The notes beneath the pieces were generated by a model. It was not told where the DNA came from. It made no database searches and was given only the letters and a program-made list of their open reading frames with translations. This document shows, piece by piece, positions 57,334 to 64,000 of a stretch of 64,000 nt of DNA. The stretch's first letter is position 1. Each line of letters starts with the position of its first letter. Source of the stretch: Nitrospira japonica (GTDB lineage: Bacteria > Nitrospirota > Nitrospiria > Nitrospirales > Nitrospiraceae); the NCBI RefSeq assembly GCF_900169565.1, contig NZ_LT828648.1:2454501-2518500 (forward strand), written 5' to 3'. A program made the translations under genes and the position numbers.

Positions 57334-58074
57334 TTAGAATTTCATCCGGAGCCGCTTCTCGGAAACCCATCCCTTTACACCGTCGTCCGAACGAACGGAA
57401 TAGACCCATCCGCTCGGTTGAAGGTCTCCGTCGAGAATGCTGAGCGTGGCTCCGGGGCGAATCGCCGGACCGGCTTTGGCTCCGGCCGGATCGAGCGTCA
57501 ACTGGACCATTTCTCCCGGCGCGGTCGGATTGCCCATGACGGTGACGCGCTGTCCTTCTCCGAAGAGCGGAGAGGCAGTGGCCCGTCCCGGCGAAACTGA
57601 GGCCGGTGCATCCATCGGCGGAACCTGATGGGAGGCAGCCTGCGGCATCGTGGAGGAAGGCGGCATGGATGCCGGGTCTGCCGGAGCCGCGGGGGCCATG
57701 TCGGTGGTCGCCGGAGCCGGCGGTGGCGGTATGGGAAGATCCTCTTGCTGCGGACGAGGAGCGGTCGCGACCGGAGGCACAGTCTGTTTGGGAGTGCTGT
57801 CGCCGAGCAGCGGAGCGAGCCATACCGTCAATTGCTCCGGCTCCATGGCGACGTAGCCGATGCCCCCGATCAAGAGGAGGAGCAGCACCCACAGGAGCGG
57901 CCGGCCCCCTCCGCTCTTCTTGGGCTGTTTTGTCGGAGTCGCCGGTTTGGTGGCGGCGGTTTGATCCAACTCTTCCTCCGTGAACTCCAAATCCGGTTCC
58001 GGCTGGCGGGCGAAGAAGAGTGAACAATCAAGAGAATTCCCGACGGCGGTCAGGTTCCCTGCAAGCGAGGCCAT
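57334..58074 (-). CDS. Membrane-anchored protein with SH3-type domain
   Basis: 246 residues. A single membrane segment (LLWVLLLLLIGGIGYVAM, ~60-78) follows a cytoplasmic charged stretch. A long Pro/Ala/Thr/Ser-rich linker (~90-165) leads to a C-terminal SH3b-like domain (GPAIRPGATLSILDGDLQPSGWVYSVRSDDGVKGWVSEKRL, given here only in part). SH3b domains of this type often bind cell wall. GGAGGT lies 6 nt upstream of the ATG. The overlapping frame at 57263-58027 has no such features. Function unknown; envelope location is inferred. Confidence 0.72.
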   Translation of the reverse strand: MASLAGNLTAVGNSLDCSLFFARQPEPDLEFTEEELDQTAATKPATPTKQPKKSGGGRPLLWVLLLLLIGGIGYVAMEPEQLTVWLAPLLGDSTPKQTVPPVATAPRPQQEDLPIPPPPAPATTDMAPAAPADPASMPPSSTMPQAASHQVPPMDAPASVSPGRATASPLFGEGQRVTVMGNPTAPGEMVQLTLDPAGAKAGPAIRPGATLSILDGDLQPSGWVYSVRSDDGVKGWVSEKRLRMKF

Positions 58075-58191
58075 CCAAACACCTCCAGGCTGAACGATCG
58101 AATGCGGTCGAATTGCGTGGGGAAATACTTATCACCAACGTCAAACCCTGTCAATTTATGCGGCAATTTCACCGCGCTGGAACCGCGTCTC

Positions 58192-59952
58192 TCAGCAGGT
58201 CTGAGTGACCGCGCAGGAAAGAACCTGTTGCGCGCGGCTGCCGGTTCGAAAGACGGTAAGCCCCTTGCATCCCAAGCGATAGGCGAGAAGGAAGGCATCG
58301 GCGACTTGGGCTGTGGTGGCGGCGTTGGGAAGATTGACGGTCTTGGACACCCCGCTGTCGCTGTAGTGTTGGAAAATCGCTTGCATTCTTACGTGATGCG
58401 CGGGATCAACGTCATGGGCCGTGACGAACAGGCGACGAAGGTGCGGCGGGACTCCAAAGTGATGCCGGATCGAAGGCGACTCGTTCAGGTGCGGCAGCAA
58501 ACGGCTCACGTCGAGGCCGGCCGCCCGTGCCATCCTGCGGAATGCCGGATGGAGCGTGACCAGTCGAGTTCCGTCCATGATGGTCCGGACGGTTTGGACG
58601 GCATAGAGCGGCTCAATGCCGGGAGTACATCCCGCAAGGATACTGATCGTGCCGGTGGGGGCGATCGTGGTGACGGTGGCATGACGTCGCGGATCGCGCC
58701 GCCGAGCGAAGCGGCTGCCCTCGTAGCCTGGAAACGGTCCGCGTTCCTCGGCGAGCCGTCGGGACGCGTCATGAGCATGTGATTGTACGAAAGCCATCAA
58801 TCGCGACGCGGTGCGGAGCGCCTCTTCCGTATCATAGGGAATGTCCAATGCAATCAGCAGATCGGCGAAGCCCATGATCCCCAGCCCGATTTTCCTCGTC
58901 CGCAGCGTCGCCGCTTCGATCTCGGGCAACGGATAACGATTGCGGTCGAGGACATCGTCCAGGAAGCGGACGGCAAGCGGGATGGTCTCGGCCAAACGCG
59001 AGTAGTCGATCTCGGTCCGGCCGTGTTGCCGCAAGAGATACCGGGCTACGTTGATGGATCCCAGCGTGCAGGATTCGTAAGGCAGCAAGGGTTGTTCTCC
59101 GCAGGGATTCGTGGCTTCGATCGCGCCCAAGTGAGCGACCGGATTCGCCCGGTTGATGGTGTCCAAATACAGGACGCCGGGCTCGCCGGAAGTCCAAGCC
59201 GCCGCCACCAGGCGGTCGAACACCGTACGGGCCGGGATCCGTCCGACGGGTCGACCGGTTCGCGGATTCAACAAGGGGTAGCGCTCGTTGCGGCGACGGG
59301 CCTCCATGAACGCGTCCGTCAGACCCACCGATAGGTTGAAATTGGTCATTTCGTGCGGGTTCGTTTTTAGTGCGATGAAATCGAGGATATCGGGATGATC
59401 GACGCGAAGCACGCCCATGTTCGCGCCGCGCCTCATCCCTCCTTGCTTGATGACGTCGGTGGTGAGGTTGAAGATACGCATGAAGGACAGGGGACCAGAC
59501 GCGACGCCGCTGGTGGAGGCGACAAAATCGTCCTGCGGGCGAAGTCGACTGAAAGAGAAACCGGTCCCTCCGCCCGATTGATGGATGAGCGCCTGGTTCC
59601 TCACGCTCTCGAGAATCTCGGACAGCGAGTCTTCCACCGGCAGGACGAAGCAGGCGGACAGTTGTTGGAGAGGGCGGCCGGCGTTCATCAACGTCGGTGA
59701 ATTAGGGAGGAAGTCGAGACTCGCCATCATCTCGTAGAAGCGCATGGCGGCCCGGGGAAGGCGCGTCTTGTCGGGATAGCGTCGTTCCGCGCGGGCCACG
59801 TCAGCGGCGATGCGCTTGAACATTTGACGGGGGGTTTCGATGACCCGCCCGTTTCCGTTCCGTGCGAGGTATCGCTGACGCAACACCATGCGGGCCCCGC
59901 GCGAGAGCGAGCGCTCATGACTCGGAAGGACTGACGAAGAGGTGTTCTTCAT
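58192..59952 (-). CDS. nrdJ: Adenosylcobalamin-dependent ribonucleotide reductase (class II, NrdJ)
   Basis: Reduces ribonucleotides to deoxyribonucleotides with a B12-derived radical, without oxygen. 586 residues. Catalytic residues are in place: Cys101 (LSACFVLPVEDS), Asn282-Pro-Cys284-Gly-Glu286 (ATNPCGEQPLLP, thiyl radical Cys and general base Glu), and Cys295 (YESCTLGSINVARY). The spacing Cys284-Cys295 equals the 11 seen in the Lactobacillus enzyme. The C-terminal redox pair is Cys580 and Cys586. There is no ATP-cone at the N-terminus, so allosteric activity control is likely missing. A perfect TATAAT lies 7 nt before the ATG and there is no Shine-Dalgarno, so the transcript may be leaderless. 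The longer open frame to 60648 is rejected because it runs through yjbQ. Confidence 0.9.
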   Translation of the reverse strand: MKNTSSSVLPSHERSLSRGARMVLRQRYLARNGNGRVIETPRQMFKRIAADVARAERRYPDKTRLPRAAMRFYEMMASLDFLPNSPTLMNAGRPLQQLSACFVLPVEDSLSEILESVRNQALIHQSGGGTGFSFSRLRPQDDFVASTSGVASGPLSFMRIFNLTTDVIKQGGMRRGANMGVLRVDHPDILDFIALKTNPHEMTNFNLSVGLTDAFMEARRRNERYPLLNPRTGRPVGRIPARTVFDRLVAAAWTSGEPGVLYLDTINRANPVAHLGAIEATNPCGEQPLLPYESCTLGSINVARYLLRQHGRTEIDYSRLAETIPLAVRFLDDVLDRNRYPLPEIEAATLRTRKIGLGIMGFADLLIALDIPYDTEEALRTASRLMAFVQSHAHDASRRLAEERGPFPGYEGSRFARRRDPRRHATVTTIAPTGTISILAGCTPGIEPLYAVQTVRTIMDGTRLVTLHPAFRRMARAAGLDVSRLLPHLNESPSIRHHFGVPPHLRRLFVTAHDVDPAHHVRMQAIFQHYSDSGVSKTVNLPNAATTAQVADAFLLAYRLGCKGLTVFRTGSRAQQVLSCAVTQTC

Positions 59953-60057
59953 GCCGACTATTATATCGCCCGAGCCGCGGGTTCGCCGACAACCTTCCGG
60001 CTTGCATCCATCCCGGCCGTTTGAGGACAATGTCCGACCATACGGGGAGAATACCGC

Positions 60058-60471
60058 ATGAAGTCCTATCGCGAAGAGCTGTGGTTCGAAACCAAGACGC
60101 GCCGGGAATACATCAATATTACCCGACACGTGGAAGCCGTCGTGCGGAAGAGCGGCGTTGCTGAAGGATTGGTGCTGGTGAACGCGATGCACATTACCGC
60201 CAGCGTGTACATCAATGACGATGAGGCGGGACTCCTGCAGGACTATGATCGGTTTCTTGAAGCCGTGGCTCCCCAGGATGCGGCCTATCGCCACAACGAA
60301 ACCGGCGAAGACAACGGGGATGCTCATATCAAACGTCAATTGATGGGACGCGAAGTCGTGGTGGCAATCACCGGCGGCCGGCTCGATTTCGGTCCATGGG
60401 AACAGATCTTCTACGGAGAGTTCGACGGGCGGCGGCGCAAGCGCGTCCTGGTCAAGGTCATCGGCGAGTAG
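60058..60471 (+). CDS. yjbQ: YjbQ-family protein (secondary thiamine-phosphate synthase-type)
   Basis: 137 residues of the UPF0047 fold: [53 protein letters not shown] (His and Asp that bind metal), and [13 protein letters not shown]. Members can act as weak thiamine-phosphate synthases, but the true role is uncertain. GGGGAG lies 8 nt before the ATG. It diverges from nrdJ, with 105 nt between them. Confidence 0.9.
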   Translation: MKSYREELWFETKTRREYINITRHVEAVVRKSGVAEGLVLVNAMHITASVYINDDEAGLLQDYDRFLEAVAPQDAAYRHNETGEDNGDAHIKRQLMGREVVVAITGGRLDFGPWEQIFYGEFDGRRRKRVLVKVIGE

Positions 60472-60592
60472 CGGCGCGTGGTTGACAGCGCTCGGGGGCG
60501 CGTTGCCGAACCGCTCCGACGCTTGCTCCCTGCGCAAAAGTTTGGCAACATGGTTCACTGTGAGTGAGCCACAACATCCCGAGGAAGCTGCC

Positions 60593-61606
60593 ATGCTCGG
60601 TTGGTCCCGTCCCGATCCGTTGACCAGAGATCTCATCCACCTGATCAATGCCCGCCGTCACGATCACGGCGATACCGATGCCGCGATCGATACCTTGCAG
60701 GCATTTCTCGAGCAGGGGCGCGAACATGACCTGTTGACGGTACTGGCGGCGCTCGACGAAGACATGGCGGAATGGCTCTTCGACCTGGTCGCAGAGGCAT
60801 CGTGCGCCATTCTGATGGACGGTCCGGCGGATGAAAAGCTGTCCTATGCCGTCATGGCTGCGTTGGAGCTGCCGCTTCAGGCGAATCTCACTCATCCGTT
60901 GAAGCTGAAAATCGATCCCGTGGCGACGGCCGAGCTGCTGCACCGCCACCTTCGGCTCCCGTCCGCAAGCGTCGTGCGCGTCGAAGCCAGGCTCCTCACG
61001 GATTCCACGCTGGAGCCGTTGAGCCTGCAGTCGCTCAACGAACATTTGAGCACCGTGGCCGATTCCCAACGCGTCCATTCCATCGCCGCCCGGCTGTACC
61101 CGCCGGTCGAGAACACGGCGTTCCTCCTCTTCGAACTGATCGGCGTTCCCGACGCAGGGCTGCCCGATTCACTCGAAGATCCTCATCGGCGGGCCCTGCT
61201 GGAGGGCCTGGTGGAGCAGTGTCCTGAGCTTGCGCATGCACCGGATTCGATCGAAGCTCCCGTCTACGCCGCCTATGCGATGTTCGACGCACAGAACGCC
61301 GTCCGGCTCCACCGGTTGGCGGATGAGACGGCGGCTGTCTGGCGGGACCTCGATCCTTTGGTTCGGGCGAGAACGATCGTCCATCTCCATACCCAGTGCG
61401 GCAACGGGGTCTATATGCCGGTCTGGACGGATTTGTTCGATCCTGAACTGCCGGAGGAGCACGGGCCGGTCTGGACTTCACCCGACGTGTGGGTCTTTAC
61501 GGCCGATTTGCCGATCGAATGGCCCGGCGAAATGCTCACCAATCGTCTGCTCGCGGAAGGGTGCACCCGATTCGAGAACCATATCGTCGAAGCCCCGGAA
61601 AACTAG
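60593..61606 (+). CDS. Hypothetical helical cytoplasmic protein
   Basis: 337 residues, mostly helical, with no signal peptide and no motif that I recognise. The N-terminal part (DPLTRDLIHLINARRHDHGD) and the middle (DLLTVLAALDEDMAEWLFDLVAEASCAILMDGP) repeat short helices that may form a HEAT- or TPR-like repeat. The C-terminal part ends in MLTNRLLAEGCTRFENHIVEAPE. The ATG at 60593 has GAGGAAG 6 nt upstream and is preferred to the longer frame. Function unknown. It follows yjbQ by 121 nt on the same strand. Confidence 0.62.
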   Translation: MLGWSRPDPLTRDLIHLINARRHDHGDTDAAIDTLQAFLEQGREHDLLTVLAALDEDMAEWLFDLVAEASCAILMDGPADEKLSYAVMAALELPLQANLTHPLKLKIDPVATAELLHRHLRLPSASVVRVEARLLTDSTLEPLSLQSLNEHLSTVADSQRVHSIAARLYPPVENTAFLLFELIGVPDAGLPDSLEDPHRRALLEGLVEQCPELAHAPDSIEAPVYAAYAMFDAQNAVRLHRLADETAAVWRDLDPLVRARTIVHLHTQCGNGVYMPVWTDLFDPELPEEHGPVWTSPDVWVFTADLPIEWPGEMLTNRLLAEGCTRFENHIVEAPEN

Positions 61607-61783
61607 CCGATCCGCCTCACGACTCCGTACGTCCATTCCACCACACATGCTTCGATGAATCGACGCCCGCCTATCGTGTGACGGCTGTCTCGCCGGGCGC
61701 GAACGCATGCGGAATCATGACATTTCATCGATTTTTGAGAATCTCTATCTTATGCTGACCCGTAGCACGGCTTGGAGAGAATC

Positions 61784-62410
61784 GTGGCGCAACTGGATGC
61801 TTGGAGCAGGATCGCGGCCGGGGCGGTCACCGTGGTTGGACTGACGGCGGTGTGGCTTGCCGTCGTCACGAGTCTTCCGACGCAGGAGGAGCTGGCCGGC
61901 AACGCGTTGCGACCGGTTCGGGTTGCCACCGCGGCTTCGCCGGTTCGGGCCGAGCCGAGTCTGGATCTGTCCATTCCCGGTGTGGTTTCATCCGTCCCGT
62001 CCGCGGCGCAACCGGCCGCACCGGCGCCCTCCGAACCGTCCGGCGAATTTCGACGCGGTGCTCCGATGGTTGATGCCCGCGCCGCGCAGATCACACGGTT
62101 GAAGTGCGAGGCGGAGATCGAGCAGATATGTCCCGAGGGAATGGACGGGGGCGGTTTCCGCTGCGTGGAGCGGCGCATGAAAGATCTGCCGCCGTCTTGC
62201 CAGGGAATGGTTCGGGAGCGCTTCGTGAAATGGAAGGAAGATCGGAACCGTACCCTGGTTGCCTGTCGGGACGACGTGAGACGGCTGTGCGCGACGATGA
62301 GGCCAGGAGACGGCCGTGTGATGCAGTGTCTACAGGATCATGCGCAAGACGTATCCGACGGCTGCTACCAAACGCTGCCCAAAGGCGTGTTGCTGTTCCG
62401 CCAGCAGTAA
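61784..62410 (+). CDS. Membrane-anchored cysteine-rich protein with GLG1/CFR-type repeats
   Basis: 208 residues from a GTG with GGAGAG 5 nt upstream. A membrane segment lies at the N-terminus (IAAGAVTVVGLTAVWLAVV), followed by a Pro/Ala-rich linker. The C-terminal ~100 residues show two cysteine-rich repeats of the GLG1/FGF-receptor type (Cys_rich_FGFR): LKCEAEIEQICPEG...RCVERRMKDLPPSC and ACRDDVRRLCATMRPGDGRVMQCLQDH...GCYQ. In each, four cysteines fit the pattern C-x2-3-[DE][IV]-x3-C...C-x9-12-C. The function in bacteria is unknown. It is convergent with the FHA gene, 12 nt apart. Confidence 0.65.
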   Translation: MAQLDAWSRIAAGAVTVVGLTAVWLAVVTSLPTQEELAGNALRPVRVATAASPVRAEPSLDLSIPGVVSSVPSAAQPAAPAPSEPSGEFRRGAPMVDARAAQITRLKCEAEIEQICPEGMDGGGFRCVERRMKDLPPSCQGMVRERFVKWKEDRNRTLVACRDDVRRLCATMRPGDGRVMQCLQDHAQDVSDGCYQTLPKGVLLFRQQ

Positions 62411-62422
62411 TCGTGCTCGCAT

Positions 62423-63127
62423 CTATTTGCGGGAGCCGAGCCAGTAGAACGTCAGGCTGACGCCTGCAACCTGGATGTGGTCGCCGTTCCTGAGCTGTTG
62501 CTGTCCCGTCACGTCCCGTCCGTTGACCAGCAGCGTCTTTCCTCCCTGGGCCAAGCTCACGAAATAGGCTCCTCCCCGTTGGATGATCTGAGCGGCGAAT
62601 TTCGGTGCAAACCAGCCGGTCAGGCGGATCGCCGCGCCTTGCTGGGAGCCGATGGAACTCACGGGCTTGTTCAGGAGATATTCCGGCCGTTCCGTACTGC
62701 CGTCGGTCACGACGACTTTGGCCGACAGGGATGCGGCCGGAATGCCCGACTCTCCGCCGCTGATCGCCATGGTCTCGTCAACGAAGGAGGACGGCGACGG
62801 GGGTGCTGCGGCCGGCGCGGCCGGTTCCTGAAAAATGATCCGATGCTGGCCGATCGTGATCACATCGGAGTCACGCAGCTGGTGCCGATCCACACGCATG
62901 CCGTTGACGGAGGACCCATTCGTGCTGTTGAGATCCTCGAGAAAGTAGACGGCCTGAACTTTCACAATGCGGGCATGGTGTCCCGATACGGTGTGATCGT
63001 CGATCGACAGGTCGTTCCCGGTTTTCCGGCCGATAGTGTAGACGTCGTGCATGATCTCGATCGTGCGGGAGCCTTGTCCGTGCAATTTCACGAGCAGTTT
63101 GGCCGGTGCGTCCGTCGTGTGAGCCAT
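62423..63127 (-). CDS. FHA-domain protein (one canonical, one degenerate FHA domain)
   Basis: 234 residues. The first FHA domain (~10-100) is canonical: TIGRKTGNDLSID (phosphothreonine-binding Arg), SGHHARI and NSTNGSSVNGMRV. The second (~145-232) keeps the fold (YLLNKPVSSIGS, HIQVAGVSLTFYWL) but lacks the conserved Arg/Ser/Asn pattern, so it may not bind phosphothreonine. A Pro/Ala-rich linker separates them. It lies 21 nt after the PP2C phosphatase on the same strand, so the two form a phosphorylation module. The matching kinase is not in the window. Confidence 0.88.
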   Translation of the reverse strand: MAHTTDAPAKLLVKLHGQGSRTIEIMHDVYTIGRKTGNDLSIDDHTVSGHHARIVKVQAVYFLEDLNSTNGSSVNGMRVDRHQLRDSDVITIGQHRIIFQEPAAPAAAPPSPSSFVDETMAISGGESGIPAASLSAKVVVTDGSTERPEYLLNKPVSSIGSQQGAAIRLTGWFAPKFAAQIIQRGGAYFVSLAQGGKTLLVNGRDVTGQQQLRNGDHIQVAGVSLTFYWLGSRK

Positions 63128-63148
63128 GGAAATTCTCCTCGTGCCGGA

Positions 63149-63961
63149 TTAGGAAGCCATGGGGAACCATCGTTGTGTCAAGCGGCGCCAGAACGGACTC
63201 GATGCCTCGTCGAAGAGACTCAACAGCAGCACGGTGGTGTTGTCGTCGCCCCCTGCGTCGTTGGCCATGGCGAGAAGCCGGTCGGCGGAGTCTTCCACGT
63301 CCGATGCCGCTTCGACGGCACGAAGGATATCGGGAGTCCGGACGCCACGGGTGAGACCGTCCGAGCAGAGGAGGAACCGGTCTCCGTGCCGAACCGGAAT
63401 CTCGCCGAGTTCGACGTCGACGACCCGCTCGACGCCGAGCGCTCGCGTGACGATGTTACGTTTGGAGGACCGCTCGGCCTCGCCTTCGGTCATCAAACCC
63501 CGCCTGACCTGTTCGGCGACCCAGGAGTGGTCCGCCGTCAAGGCGTCGATCTTGCCGTTACGGATCAGGTAGAGGCGGCTGTCACCGACGTGGGCGATGG
63601 AGAGGAGGTCGTTGGACAGATGGACCGCTACGATAGTCGTGCCCATGCCGGCATAGGACGGATTGGTCCAGGAAGCCTCGTGGATCGATTCGTTGGCGGC
63701 GCGGATCGCTCCAGCCAGTCGATGGGTATTGGGGGAAAGATTGGCGTCCGAACCCATCGACACGCGGTCGTCCTGTCGACCGGTCCGGAGATGAGCATGA
63801 ATGGTCTCAACGGCTAGGGCGCTGGCGACTTCCCCCGCATTGCCACCCCCCATGCCGTCACAGACGGCGTAGACTCCGATCGCCGGGTCGGCCAGAAAAC
63901 GGTCTTCGTTGTGCGTCCGCTTCAACCCCACGTCCGATCTGACACTATGGAGAGTTCTCAT
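63149..63961 (-). CDS. PP2C-family serine/threonine phosphatase (Stp-like)
   Basis: 270 residues. All PP2C motifs are present: RTHNEDRF (metal-binding Glu/Asp), AVCDGMGGGNAGE, MGTTIVAVHL, AHVGDSRLYLI, DHSWVAEQ, SDGLTRGV and DDNTTVLLL. It removes phosphate from Ser/Thr of proteins, probably including a kinase and the partner of the adjacent FHA protein. The ATG at 63961 is favoured: GGGGAAG lies 9 nt upstream, and it gives the usual family start. Starts at 63967 and 63979 are possible. A kinase gene may lie beyond the right edge. Confidence 0.9.
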   Translation of the reverse strand: MRTLHSVRSDVGLKRTHNEDRFLADPAIGVYAVCDGMGGGNAGEVASALAVETIHAHLRTGRQDDRVSMGSDANLSPNTHRLAGAIRAANESIHEASWTNPSYAGMGTTIVAVHLSNDLLSIAHVGDSRLYLIRNGKIDALTADHSWVAEQVRRGLMTEGEAERSSKRNIVTRALGVERVVDVELGEIPVRHGDRFLLCSDGLTRGVRTPDILRAVEAASDVEDSADRLLAMANDAGGDDNTTVLLLSLFDEASSPFWRRLTQRWFPMAS

Positions 63962-64000
63962 GGGCATGGGCTTCCCCATCAAGCCGCGAGGCTCTGGAGG

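Noticed and set aside
57263..58027. 254-codon minus-strand open frame overlapping the SH3 gene
   Set aside because: It is Arg/Gly/Ser-rich with no signal. The other frame has a strong ribosome site, a membrane segment and an SH3-like domain.
59953..60648. N-terminal extension of the ribonucleotide reductase to 60648
   Set aside because: It runs antisense through yjbQ and the start of the following gene, and its sequence shows no reductase or ATP-cone features.
1..64000. tRNA, rRNA, CRISPR arrays and insertion sequences
   Set aside because: Intergenic gaps were scanned by eye; no tRNA T-arm context, regularly spaced repeats, transposase motifs or terminal inverted repeats were found.

Overview
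The window is 64 kb of GC-rich, densely coded bacterial chromosome. Gene content and gene styles point to the phylum Nitrospirota, most likely a Nitrospira-like organism: a B12-dependent ribonucleotide reductase, hopanoid/squalene genes hpnD and hpnE, a uppS-cdsA-dxr-rseP-proS block, tldD/tldE, a GAF-containing PilB-type ATPase, and many small lipoproteins. This assignment is an inference; no 16S rRNA or nitrogen-cycle gene lies in the window. No tRNA, rRNA, CRISPR array or insertion sequence was recognised.

Layout. 1-11.4 kb: the 3' end of an unknown gene, then one giant Tc-toxin A-like protein of 3571 residues. 11.5-14.9 kb: a small lipoprotein, an unknown exported protein and an MltF-type lytic transglycosylase. 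15-25.9 kb: a lipid block with two thiolases, a large acyl-CoA dehydrogenase, a FadJ-type bifunctional protein, an acyl-CoA ligase, an LhgO-type oxidase and a patatin-like protein, together able to encode a nearly complete beta-oxidation cycle. 26-29.5 kb: a TerB/COQ4-like fusion, a STAS-like protein, a SYLF protein and a nuclease/phosphatase-like lipoprotein.

29.5-36.1 kb is the most interesting region: an ECF42-type sigma factor surrounded by three DGPF/YCII proteins, two VOC proteins, a DUF1428 protein, a DUF1579 protein, and a BNR-repeat protein translationally coupled to a MoaD/ThiS-like protein. All ten genes lie on the minus strand. Two elements with the same layout, TGTCGA-N16-CGACTA, sit in front of the two sub-blocks, about 90 nt upstream of each first start codon. 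This looks like a self-contained sigma-factor regulon that may activate its own sigma gene.

36.3-42 kb: secreted proteins, a Tll0287-like heme-binding protein, tandem PilZ proteins and a PilB-type ATPase. 42-48.2 kb: the housekeeping envelope/isoprenoid operon uppS-cdsA-dxr-rseP-proS, transcribed leftwards. 48.3-51.6 kb: tldD-tldE plus a small acidic protein. 52-57.2 kb: a frameshifted glutathione S-transferase gene, a family 4 uracil-DNA glycosylase, then HAD phosphatase, BtuF-like, hpnD and hpnE, the last three overlapping by 4 nt. 57.3-64 kb: an SH3 protein, a B12-dependent ribonucleotide reductase, YjbQ, two unknown or Cys-rich proteins, and an FHA plus PP2C signalling pair.

Start codons were moved from the longest open frame where a Shine-Dalgarno sequence, a 4-nt overlap, or the family's usual N-terminus favoured another start. 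Product calls rest on motif recognition by eye, without database searches.
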